Part shown: piece after piece, positions 9,684 to 16,607 of the stretch
Layout: every line of letters begins with the position of its first letter
How positions within the stretch are numbered: position 1 is the first letter of the stretch
NCBI RefSeq assembly: GCF_003144325.1
Contig: NZ_PENS01000014.1
Coordinates: forward strand, 81,446-145,445
Direction: 5' to 3'
Length of the DNA: 64,000 nt
From: Proteus terrae
Lineage (GTDB): Bacteria; Pseudomonadota; Gammaproteobacteria; Enterobacterales; Enterobacteriaceae
Notes under the pieces: model-generated
The model's input: only the letters and a program-made list of their open reading frames with translations
Told to the model about the DNA's origin: nothing
Databases searched by the model: none
Translations under genes and position numbers: made by a program

Positions 9684-10121
9684 ATGTATAAGAAAATCCT
9701 AGTTCCCATTGATATTTTAGAAGATGAACTTTCTCAGGAACTGATCGCTCACATTGAACAAATAGCAAAGGTGGGTAAACCTGAGATCCACTTCCTCACC
9801 GTTATTCCTAATGCTGAACTTTTCTTTGGTATCGAGTTTGCTGCAATTCCTGAAAAATTCAAAGATTCTTCAGAACGTACTCGTCTTGCTTTTGTTGCAC
9901 TACAAGAAATGATTAAAGATGCAAAAATTCCTGATGAGCAAATTGTATGTAATGTTGGCGTTGGTAACGCAAAAGATGAAATTTTAGAATATGCCCGCCA
10001 CATTGATGCTGATTTAATTGCGATTGCATCACATAGACCTAATGTTTCCTCTTATTTATTAGGCTCAACAGCGTCATCAATTGTACGCCATGCCAAAATG
10101 TCAGTTTTAGTTATTCGCTAA
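9684..10121 (+). CDS. uspF: Universal stress protein, UspF/UspG type
   Basis: Cytoplasmic 145-aa single-domain Usp. The C-terminal nucleotide-binding loop is visible (IASHRPNVSSYLLGSTASSIVRHAKMSVLVIR, abridged here as the HRP-x-LLGS-x-VRHA pattern), matching E. coli UspF closely; the N-terminal ILVPIDI strand also matches. ATG at 9684 is seven bases after GAGG; an upstream GTG in frame is less likely. It stands alone behind a long AT-rich promoter region and ends in a strong terminator shared with ecotin. Its role in stress survival is known for the family only in general terms. Assignment to UspF rather than UspG is by similarity. Confidence 0.85.
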   Translation: MYKKILVPIDILEDELSQELIAHIEQIAKVGKPEIHFLTVIPNAELFFGIEFAAIPEKFKDSSERTRLAFVALQEMIKDAKIPDEQIVCNVGVGNAKDEILEYARHIDADLIAIASHRPNVSSYLLGSTASSIVRHAKMSVLVIR

Positions 10122-10143
10122 TATCTAGCTAAAATAACAACGA

Positions 10144-10174
10144 AGCCCTTTGTCTCAACAACAAAGGGCTTTTT
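10144..10174. terminator. Terminator between uspF and eco
   Basis: AGCCCTTTGT and ACAAAGGGCT form a perfect 10-bp stem around CTCAACA, followed by TTTT on the + strand. It serves uspF and, on the other strand, probably the convergent ecotin gene. Confidence 0.9.
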
Positions 10175-10209
10175 AATAAACTGTGATCTATTCTAAATAA
10201 AGTTGGTCG

Positions 10210-10689
10210 TTATTTTTTAACTGAATCTTGAGTCGTCTCAGCTGCTGACCAAATACGATACTTCACATCAACATCTTTTGGTGCATAAACAACAATAGGT
10301 AATTTACTGTTATAACGAATAAAGGCATCTGATCCCATATTTGCCTGTACAAAGGCATCTTTTTTCGTATTGTCAGCACATCCCATCATTGTTGACATTG
10401 GGCCATTTAAATCGCCAACAACATAATAGCTATAACCCCAACCTTCTAAATTCTTTTCATCTAAATCCGCACCAAACCACTGATGATTGCAATCTACTTT
10501 CAGTTCTTTACCAATAATTAATTCAACTTGGTAATTGCTTTCATTATCTTTTTTCTCTAACTCGATAACATGACGAACTTGATTTTCTTGAGCCTTAGGA
10601 TAAGGTGCAACTTTATCTAAACTGTCGGTAGCTTGTGCACACGCAGATAAAGACATTGCTGCTACTAAAGATAATATTACTTTGTTCAT
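10210..10689 (-). CDS. eco: Ecotin, serine protease inhibitor
   Basis: Dimeric inhibitor of trypsin-like serine proteases. The 159-aa protein matches E. coli ecotin across its length: VAPYPKAQ, LEGWGYSYYVV, RYNSKLPIVVYAP and VDVKYRIW. The reactive loop STMMGC carries the P1 Met at residue 101, and Cys67 and Cys104 would form the loop disulphide. ATG at 10689 follows GGAGAG. The signal peptide is odd. LSAC at residues 14-17 matches a lipobox, which would make this a lipoprotein, while AQA at 18-20 could instead be an ordinary signal peptidase I site. E. coli ecotin is a soluble periplasmic protein. Confidence 0.93.
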   Translation of the reverse strand: MNKVILSLVAAMSLSACAQATDSLDKVAPYPKAQENQVRHVIELEKKDNESNYQVELIIGKELKVDCNHQWFGADLDEKNLEGWGYSYYVVGDLNGPMSTMMGCADNTKKDAFVQANMGSDAFIRYNSKLPIVVYAPKDVDVKYRIWSAAETTQDSVKK

Positions 10690-10953
10690 CACTCTCTCCA
10701 TATTTACAGCGAACACTTCGCCGTTAACAAAATTATTCAGATGTTTTTATTACTCGTTATCCGAATACTAATATTTTTAGTGTTTGAATGCTAACATCTT
10801 AGTAAATAATACTATGAGTGGATAATTCTGAATGTTTTAAAAAGAAAAATCACGTTTTTTCATGAAATGTAAATTTGTGATGCTCTACCATGCAGCTAAC
10901 CAATCTATGATTATACTGAAATAGAGACCCAATTTCTTTTCATAGGAGGTTAT

Positions 10954-11169
10954 ATGTTCTCAGATCAACAATCCCTTGTTTCTCAATTAAGAAATAGTGA
11001 TCCCCGCTTTGAAGCTCTCTACGATAAACATCATCGACTCGATCAAGAAATTGCTAAACTAGAAGGTCCAAACGGAGCTGGCTATAACGACGAAGTTGCC
11101 AAACTAAAAAAAGAAAAGCTTCACCTTAAAGATGAAATGCAAAAAATACTTCAGCGAAGTGAAAAATAA
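10954..11169 (+). CDS. ydcH: YdcH family protein (DUF465)
   Basis: Small 71-aa, highly charged, helical protein. It matches the C-terminal 70 residues of E. coli YdcH (SQLRNSDPRFEALYDKHHRL, then KLKKEKLHLKDEMQKIL). No molecular function is established that I know of. It has a perfect AGGAGG ribosome-binding site seven bases before ATG, suggesting strong translation, and is a single gene with its own terminator. Confidence 0.88.
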   Translation: MFSDQQSLVSQLRNSDPRFEALYDKHHRLDQEIAKLEGPNGAGYNDEVAKLKKEKLHLKDEMQKILQRSEK

Positions 11170-11179
11170 GGCTCTTTTT

Positions 11180-11207
11180 AAGCGATGATATAATGTCATC
11201 GCTTTTT
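11180..11207 (+). terminator. ydcH terminator
   Basis: AAGCGATGA and TCATCGCTT form a 9-bp stem around TATAATG, followed by TTT. Confidence 0.85.
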
Positions 11208-11236
11208 ATGATTAAAAACAAAGATACCCTCTCATA

Positions 11237-11259
11237 AAGATGCATAATTAATATATCTT
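11237..11259. promoter_or_regulatory. NsrR-like operator upstream of yecH
   Basis: An 11-1-11 imperfect inverted repeat: left half AAGATGCATAA, right half TAATATATCTT. It fits the NsrR pattern (AAGATGYATTT and its complement) and ends 21 bp before the yecH ATG. The left half is identical to that of the ygbA site. Confidence 0.55.
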
Positions 11260-11280
11260 TTATTTTTTAGGGTACTCAAT

Positions 11281-11520
11281 ATGTCATCAATACATGGTCA
11301 TGAAGTTTTACAAATGATCCTTTCTTCAGAGACTGCATTTACTAAAACATCGCTAATTGATGCTATCCATAAACAATTCGGCAATGACTCACGTTTTCAT
11401 ACGTGCTCAGCTGAAAATATGACAGCGACTGAATTAGTTGATTTCTTAGAAAGGAAAGGTAAATTTATTCCAGCAGAGGGTGGATTTACAACGAGTGAAA
11501 ATAAGATTTGTCATCATTGA
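11281..11520 (+). CDS. yecH: YecH family metal-binding protein (DUF2492)
   Basis: A 79-aa cytoplasmic protein close to E. coli YecH: SIHGHEVLQMI, then the central RFHTCSAENMTATELVDFL, KGKFIP, and the C-terminal KICHH. Conserved His and Cys residues (HTCSA and CHH) suggest a metal site. Its role is not established. It lies between its own terminator and an NsrR-like box that overlaps the expected promoter, so control by nitric oxide is proposed here. Confidence 0.88.
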   Translation: MSSIHGHEVLQMILSSETAFTKTSLIDAIHKQFGNDSRFHTCSAENMTATELVDFLERKGKFIPAEGGFTTSENKICHH

Positions 11521-11546
11521 TAGATATACAGTTTTAAAGCCCGATT

Positions 11547-11583
11547 GCCAGTGATTTCCTTTTCTATGTCATTGGCTTTTTAT
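11547..11583 (+). terminator. yecH terminator
   Basis: GCCAGTGA and TCATTGGC form an 8-bp stem (one G-T pair) around a 14-base loop, followed by TTTTTAT. Confidence 0.65.
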
Positions 11584-11652
11584 ATAAACAAGTAAAAAGC
11601 CAATTCATTCTGACAATCGTAATTACTTTATTTACTAAATTTTTACTGCACT

Positions 11653-11898
11653 TTATTCATCGTCTGTTTGCAACCAACCATCATCTTCCCAAACGCTTTG
11701 AATAAGTTCCATTATGTGTTCATGCTTAGTTTCATCTTTTATGCCAGTGACTTGAATCGAGTTCATGCTACTAAAGGCAATACGAAACTGCATATCTGGA
11801 TATTCTGGAATGATCTTTTTTCTCAGTTCGTGTTCTAAGAGCGGAAATAATGAGTCGGTTATCTTAGATTGTTTATTAAATAAAATTTCCACACGCAT
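11653..11898 (-). CDS. DinI-like family protein
   Basis: An 81-aa protein of the DinI/ImpC fold, in the size range of DinI. The pattern MRVEILFNKQS, a central helix ending in P-D-x-Q-F-R-I, then the C-terminal acidic helix with WEDDGWL matches E. coli DinI, which modulates RecA filaments after DNA damage. I chose ATG at 11898 (MRVEI), behind GGTGA, over an ATG 12 bases upstream. A textbook LexA box just upstream supports SOS control. Whether it is the functional DinI orthologue or a paralogue cannot be told from one window. Confidence 0.8.
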   Translation of the reverse strand: MRVEILFNKQSKITDSLFPLLEHELRKKIIPEYPDMQFRIAFSSMNSIQVTGIKDETKHEHIMELIQSVWEDDGWLQTDDE

Positions 11899-11925
11899 TG
11901 GTTTCACCATTTAAAGGTAAATAAA

Positions 11926-11941
11926 CTGTATATAAATACAG
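11926..11941. promoter_or_regulatory. LexA (SOS) box of the dinI-like gene
   Basis: CTGTATATAAATACAG matches the LexA consensus CTG-N10-CAG with the preferred AT-rich core. It lies 27 bp upstream of the dinI-like start codon. Confidence 0.88.
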
Positions 11942-12034
11942 TATTATATTCTAAGAAAAAAGAAAAGTCTTTTTGACATAATTTTTATGATTACGCATTA
12001 AATAATATTTTAGCGTCTCTATCGGCTTAATGAT

Positions 12035-12057
12035 AAGATGCATAATAAATGCAACAT
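12035..12057. promoter_or_regulatory. NsrR-like operator upstream of ygbA
   Basis: Left half AAGATGCATAA, one spacer base, right half AAATGCAACAT, matching the NsrR 11-1-11 pattern at most positions. It ends 19 bp before the ygbA ATG. ygbA is a known NsrR target in enterobacteria. Confidence 0.7.
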
Positions 12058-12076
12058 ATTACTAAGAGAGGAAGAT

Positions 12077-12427
12077 ATGTCAGGAAAAAGAATAAATCGT
12101 GAGAAAAAAACCATTCAAAAAATGGTGCACCTCTATGCTCATTCGCATCCTGAAGCTGACTCAGATTATTATCAACAATTAATCAATTATTCCTATAACC
12201 GATTAGATAAATGTCGCTATGGTGAAGATAAACCTGCCTGTAAACAATGCCCTATTCATTGCTATCAACCAGCCAAACGAGAAGTGATGAAACAGATCAT
12301 GCGATGGGCTGGTCCAAGAATGTTGATTTATCATCCAATCTTAGCAATACGCCATCTTATTGATGATAAAAAACCCGTTCCTCCTCTTCCTGAAAAAAAA
12401 CGGACTATTCGTTCGACTGAAAAGTAA
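12077..12427 (+). CDS. ygbA: YgbA family nitrosative-stress protein
   Basis: A 116-aa cytoplasmic protein of the nitrous-oxide-stimulated promoter family. The diagnostic cysteine cluster KPACKQCPIHCYQPAKRE lies near residues 55-72, followed by MKQIMRWAGPRM and a C-terminal HLIDDKKPVPPLPEKK, as in E. coli YgbA. The three or four Cys residues suggest metal or Fe-S binding. ATG at 12077 follows AGAGGAAG. An NsrR-like box lies upstream, consistent with derepression by nitric oxide. Its last 23 bases overlap the 3' end of the convergent acetyltransferase gene, leaving no room for an intrinsic terminator. Confidence 0.9.
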   Translation: MSGKRINREKKTIQKMVHLYAHSHPEADSDYYQQLINYSYNRLDKCRYGEDKPACKQCPIHCYQPAKREVMKQIMRWAGPRMLIYHPILAIRHLIDDKKPVPPLPEKKRTIRSTEK

Positions 12428-12962
12428 AATCAGACTTCTTCAAGCGATATAAAACATGCTCAGCGAGAGGATGTGCTTTATCTAATGCTGGATGAAAGAA
12501 ATTATCAGATTGATGCATACCTAGTTTTTGCATTACACCTTGAGATGGAAGGTTTGAAACCGCGGTAAAAGCAACAACCTCTTCTAATCCCAACGTTTCA
12601 AACGCATATTTAAATACAGCTAAAGCCGCTTCATAGGTATAGCCTTTTCGCCAAAATTTTTGCGCAATCCGCCAACCAATTTCTACGCAGGGATTAAATG
12701 GCAAAGGCGCTGCTGGAATATTTAACCCCACAAAGCCAATAAATTCTTGAGTTTCTTTTAATTCAACAGCCCACATTCCCCATCCATTTTGCTGAATAAA
12801 TTTTTTGCGGATAGTCTCAACCATATTATCACTTTCTAATTGAGATAAAGTGCAAGGAAAATAGCGCATCACTTCAGGTGAAGAGTTAATTTCAGAAAAA
12901 AATGGCGCTTTATCACTCTCACGCCATTCTCTTAGGTGTAGTCTGGGAGTATCTAAATTCAT
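12405..12962 (-). CDS. GNAT family N-acetyltransferase (RimJ/RimL-like)
   Basis: A 185-aa acetyl-CoA-dependent acetyltransferase. It starts with the RimJ/RimL-type TPRLHLREWRESD and has the acetyl-CoA-binding region WRIAQKFWRKGYTYEAA near residue 105, followed by SNLPSQGVMQKLGM near residue 145. The substrate is unknown; relatives modify ribosomal protein N-termini or small molecules. It overlaps ygbA tail to tail by 23 bp. Confidence 0.85.
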   Translation of the reverse strand: MNLDTPRLHLREWRESDKAPFFSEINSSPEVMRYFPCTLSQLESDNMVETIRKKFIQQNGWGMWAVELKETQEFIGFVGLNIPAAPLPFNPCVEIGWRIAQKFWRKGYTYEAALAVFKYAFETLGLEEVVAFTAVSNLPSQGVMQKLGMHQSDNFFHPALDKAHPLAEHVLYRLKKSDFTFQSNE

Positions 12963-13043
12963 CGTTATTCTCTATTTATATAAAATTAAGACAATAGCGA
13001 TAAAATAGGATAAGCAACGAACAATGAAAAGAAAAATGGTACT

Positions 13044-13733
13044 TTATTTTTTATTTTCTTTTAGTTGGTTTTCTACTGGAGTAGCAACTTTATCTTTATT
13101 TGCATTAGAGCTTTCTTTTATTGAAACAACACGTTGTTGAGCAACTGATTTAGCTTGATGTTCAACTTGCTCTGATTGCCCAGTAAAAATACCACCACGC
13201 TTAATAGACATACTGCCACAACGACTAGTACCACGTAATTCACCGTGTTCTAAGATATCTAAATTATTTGCAGCACAGATGCCTTTTACAAAACCATCAA
13301 TAATAATATCAGGTGCTGTTAATTCACCTTCAACTTGTCCCGCATGCATAACACGAATAACGCCATCTTTGACATTAATATTGCCGGCTACTTTACCCCA
13401 AATTTGGATATCGCCTTCAACATTAATATCGCCTTGGAATACCGTTCCTTTTGCAATAATCGTGTATAGTTTTTGCTCTGGCATCGGTTTTTTCTCTTCT
13501 GTTATTACTGGTGCAACAGGCTCTGCTGCTTTTGGTGTTTCAGTTTTACGACTAAACATAGCGGCTTTTTTTAACCTCAACGTCATAGAATAAATAATAA
13601 TACTAAAAATTAGGATTAGAATAATCAAAAACTCGCCTGCCATCTGATAACGCCAAAAGGCAATTAATGCAAGAGTCCAAATGATCCATATCCCGCTGAA
13701 TATAATATTTCGCAGTGTTCGCTTATTCTCCAT
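13044..13733 (-). CDS. ccmA: CcmA, membrane-anchored bactofilin (cell shape and swarming)
   Basis: A 229-aa protein. Two adjacent hydrophobic segments at residues 8-49 are followed by a bactofilin (polymer-forming beta-helix) domain at about 88-185, with the repeating pattern KGTVFQGDINVEGDIQIWGK ... GNINVKDG ... GELTAPDIIIDG. The low-complexity charged tail is rich in Lys, Gln and Ser. It matches the P. mirabilis CcmA protein, whose mutation gives curved cells and poor swarming (from memory). It is a single gene behind a very long AT-rich upstream region. Confidence 0.85.
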   Translation of the reverse strand: MENKRTLRNIIFSGIWIIWTLALIAFWRYQMAGEFLIILILIFSIIIYSMTLRLKKAAMFSRKTETPKAAEPVAPVITEEKKPMPEQKLYTIIAKGTVFQGDINVEGDIQIWGKVAGNINVKDGVIRVMHAGQVEGELTAPDIIIDGFVKGICAANNLDILEHGELRGTSRCGSMSIKRGGIFTGQSEQVEHQAKSVAQQRVVSIKESSNANKDKVATPVENQLKENKK

Positions 13734-14745
13734 AATTAGCTATATCCTTACCTCCCTGACAATAAATACACTTATGCATTCACCATTCTAATAAATAGAT
13801 GGCAAGCATAATGCCAGCAATAAGGCTATTATTACCTTTTAGTTTTTTGATTTGTTCCTTGACCGAAATAAGATTTAATTAAATTAAGTGATAAAATCAC
13901 TATTTTAATAATTTACGTTTGATGTGAATAAATAGTGATGATTACCAGTCTATTTAGATAAATATTTTTTATTAAAAATTAACATTTTACATTCTATCCC
14001 GTATTTTCATGAAAAATCATTCAAAAAAATTCAATATTTAAAATATCATCCAATCTAAATTTTGATAAAAAAAACGATAACATCATCACAATATCAATAA
14101 AAATAAAATTTAAAATAACAAATAAATAGTGATTTTTTTTGTATTTTATTTTTTGTTTATAATTTATTGCCTACTCCATATAAAGAAAAAACATCGTTAT
14201 GATAACTCACGTTAAAATCACATTAGAAATCAATTTATCATTCAATTTTAATCTTCTTTTTATTTATATTTTACACTCTATTTTTTAATTTCTTTATAAC
14301 AATTATTTTTCATAATAATTACACAAAACACTTTACAATAAAATTAACATTTAAAATGCACTTATTATTTTTTTACACTGTAAAGTGAAGAAACGATAAC
14401 AACCCTTTGTTATATAATAACTTTATTCAAATAAATATAAAATGTAAATTATTAATTACATTCTAACATGTACTATTAGCTATCACCTTGAAAAAGAATT
14501 TATTCGTATTTAATTTCTTTTTGCAATTTATAAGGAATGTCTTTAAATTAACAAAATAACTTATCTTAAATTAGTAAAACAAAATGTAATGCCTAATATC
14601 TAAAAAAAAACCACATCAAATTGAAGAAAATAGTCTCTTTTTTATTTTTAATAGCACTCAATAATAAAGAGGTATTCTTATAAATATTCTTCTATTTATT
14701 TTTATAAAAATACAGTGATACTTATATAATAATTTTGGGCGAACC
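13734..14745. other. 1-kb extremely AT-rich intergenic region
   Basis: No credible gene on either strand; almost all A and T, with many homopolymer runs and short stop-rich frames. It separates ccmA from the divergent AraC-type regulator and presumably holds both promoters. The composition is typical of H-NS-silenced DNA. I see no clear operator, RNA gene or repeat in it. Confidence 0.6.
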
Positions 14746-15582
14746 ATGAATACAATACAATATGAAAAAAACGATCAATATGATTGTGCTATTCAGAAAA
14801 AATCTTATTTTTATCCACAATACCAAATACTAGAAAATGAACAAAAAGCGCTTTTTCTTATCAGAAAAAATGCACTTATATTGCAAAATTGCACTGATAC
14901 AGTGACGGTGAGTGATAATCAAGTTCTTTTTCTACAACAAGGTAACTATACGATAAAAACACAAGGTACAGAGCCTACCGATATTATTTGTATCCCACTC
15001 TCTGATGATTTTTTAAGAGATTTCATGTCTAAGTACAATGAGATCTTGTGCCAAATAGAAAGAGACGAAGAATTTTCAAGTGCCTTTATTTGTTTTCAAA
15101 ATTCACCTCTTATTCAATTTTGTAGTAATGGCTTTGAATATCTTACTATTCAATCTTGCCCTGAAGCCTTCATACAATTGCGCATTGAAGAGCTTTTAAT
15201 TCTATTACTTTCAACTGATCAAGGTTCTGACTTAATGGCGTTATTGCGCCAACTTAGCCATCGTCAAGTTGATCGCTTAAAGATTTTTATGGAAAAAAAT
15301 CATTTAAAAAATTGGAAGCTTAAACAATTTGCTCGTGAATTTGGAATGGGATTAACTACGTTTAAAGAGCTTTTTAATCATGTTTATGGTACTTCGCCAA
15401 GAACATGGATTTGTGAAAGACGAATTATTTATGCACACCAACTACTATTAACCACTGAAATGAGTATTGTTGATATTTCAATGGAATCTGGCTTTTCAAG
15501 TCAGTCTTACTTTACACAAAGCTATCATCGTCGTTTTAATATGACACCTAGTAAAGCGAGAAATCTCAGATCAAAATTATAA
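14746..15582 (+). CDS. AraC family transcriptional regulator (ExsA/VirF-like)
   Basis: A 278-aa protein. The C-terminal AraC/XylS domain spans about 175-275, with both helix-turn-helices visible: KLKQFAREFGMGLTTFKELF, then SIVDISMESGFSSQSYFTQS, followed by the RRFNMTPSKAR signature. The N-terminal half is weakly conserved and Cys-rich. Its layout is that of ExsA/InvF-type activators of virulence genes rather than sugar regulators; this is a judgement from the domain pattern. It lies behind the AT desert, a classic H-NS-type setting. The likely target is the next gene, 66 bp downstream. Confidence 0.8.
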   Translation: MNTIQYEKNDQYDCAIQKKSYFYPQYQILENEQKALFLIRKNALILQNCTDTVTVSDNQVLFLQQGNYTIKTQGTEPTDIICIPLSDDFLRDFMSKYNEILCQIERDEEFSSAFICFQNSPLIQFCSNGFEYLTIQSCPEAFIQLRIEELLILLLSTDQGSDLMALLRQLSHRQVDRLKIFMEKNHLKNWKLKQFAREFGMGLTTFKELFNHVYGTSPRTWICERRIIYAHQLLLTTEMSIVDISMESGFSSQSYFTQSYHRRFNMTPSKARNLRSKL

Positions 15583-15648
15583 AAAATCCGACTGAATATC
15601 ATAATATCTAAAAGTCATTCATAGTTAGAATACTTAAAATTTGTTCTT

Positions 15649-16542
15649 ATGAGTGAGTTGTATATCGTGATAAAAGAAAATACATATAGCACCAAAGCCC
15701 ATTATTATGACTATTTAGCCTTACTGAAAAAAATAATGGCACCCAACAATGAAGAAACTGTAGATAACTTATTTAATCTACAGTTTTCTTTTCATTCTAA
15801 TGAAAATATCGTTACTGCATATGATGTTAATGAGCAACAAATAAAAATACTATCCCGTGTTTTGTGCCGTGAAAGCTTAGACAGTTTATTACAGTCCACT
15901 TGGTTTTTACGAAAAAAATATTGTTTTGTTGTTATATCTAAAGAAGAAGTACGTGATGTTATTAATTTTGCACATTCATTTCATGCAGAACAGCCACATT
16001 CAACAATAACACCAGCAGATTGGGATAAATCATTAAGAGCAACAGTCAATATCAATGAACATATGCGCTTAATTCAAGCCGTAATAAAACCGCTTTTTAT
16101 TTGGTGGGCTCAACACATTACTCCCCAGCTTTTTACACTTTATGAAACTAAAAGAGAGCTCGAACTTCAAATTAAACAGTGTGAAAATATTAAGTCATTT
16201 GAAGAAAAACAACTATCAAATAAAAGTGATCCTTTTTTATCTTTAGATGATATCAATATTAAGCTTAATGCGGATACAGTCAGACTAATTGTTATCAATG
16301 ACTTATTACAAAAAGATATCCAATTACTCCTCGATAATTGGAAAAATGAGCCTATCTTTAATGTTGAAATTAATAACACTTTAGATTATATCCAAAAAAT
16401 AATGCCAAATTCTGAATTAATAAAACCATTATGGATGATTTTAAATAGGATTCCAGAATATCCTGAAAACTGCCAGAAATTAAAAGATTGGCTACTAGAA
16501 AGAGAACTTTGTCTAAAGAACGATGAATTTTTATGGCGATAA
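15649..16542 (+). CDS. Unrecognised 297-aa cytoplasmic protein
   Basis: I do not recognise this protein. It has no signal peptide or membrane helix. It is rich in Leu, Ile, Lys and Asn, and the central part (about 165-235) looks helical and possibly coiled (TKRELELQIKQCENIKSFEEKQ). The N-terminal 130 residues hold mixed alpha/beta-like stretches. It follows the ExsA-like regulator by 66 bp on the same strand, without a hairpin between, so the two probably form an operon. An accessory or virulence-related role is only a guess from context. Confidence 0.65.
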   Translation: MSELYIVIKENTYSTKAHYYDYLALLKKIMAPNNEETVDNLFNLQFSFHSNENIVTAYDVNEQQIKILSRVLCRESLDSLLQSTWFLRKKYCFVVISKEEVRDVINFAHSFHAEQPHSTITPADWDKSLRATVNINEHMRLIQAVIKPLFIWWAQHITPQLFTLYETKRELELQIKQCENIKSFEEKQLSNKSDPFLSLDDINIKLNADTVRLIVINDLLQKDIQLLLDNWKNEPIFNVEINNTLDYIQKIMPNSELIKPLWMILNRIPEYPENCQKLKDWLLERELCLKNDEFLWR

Positions 16543-16548
16543 TAAAAT

Positions 16549-16583
16549 ATCAGCTCTTCTCTGAATAAAAGAGAAGAGCTGAT
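16549..16583. terminator. Long hairpin between the 297-aa gene and the coiled-coil gene
   Basis: ATCAGCTCTTCTCT and AGAGAAGAGCTGAT form a perfect 14-bp stem around GAATAAA. The T-rich side (ATTTTATT) follows on the minus strand, so it best serves the coiled-coil/FKBP gene, but it can stop both convergent transcripts. Confidence 0.8.
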
Positions 16584-16607
16584 GTTACCTAATAATTATT
16601 AATTATT

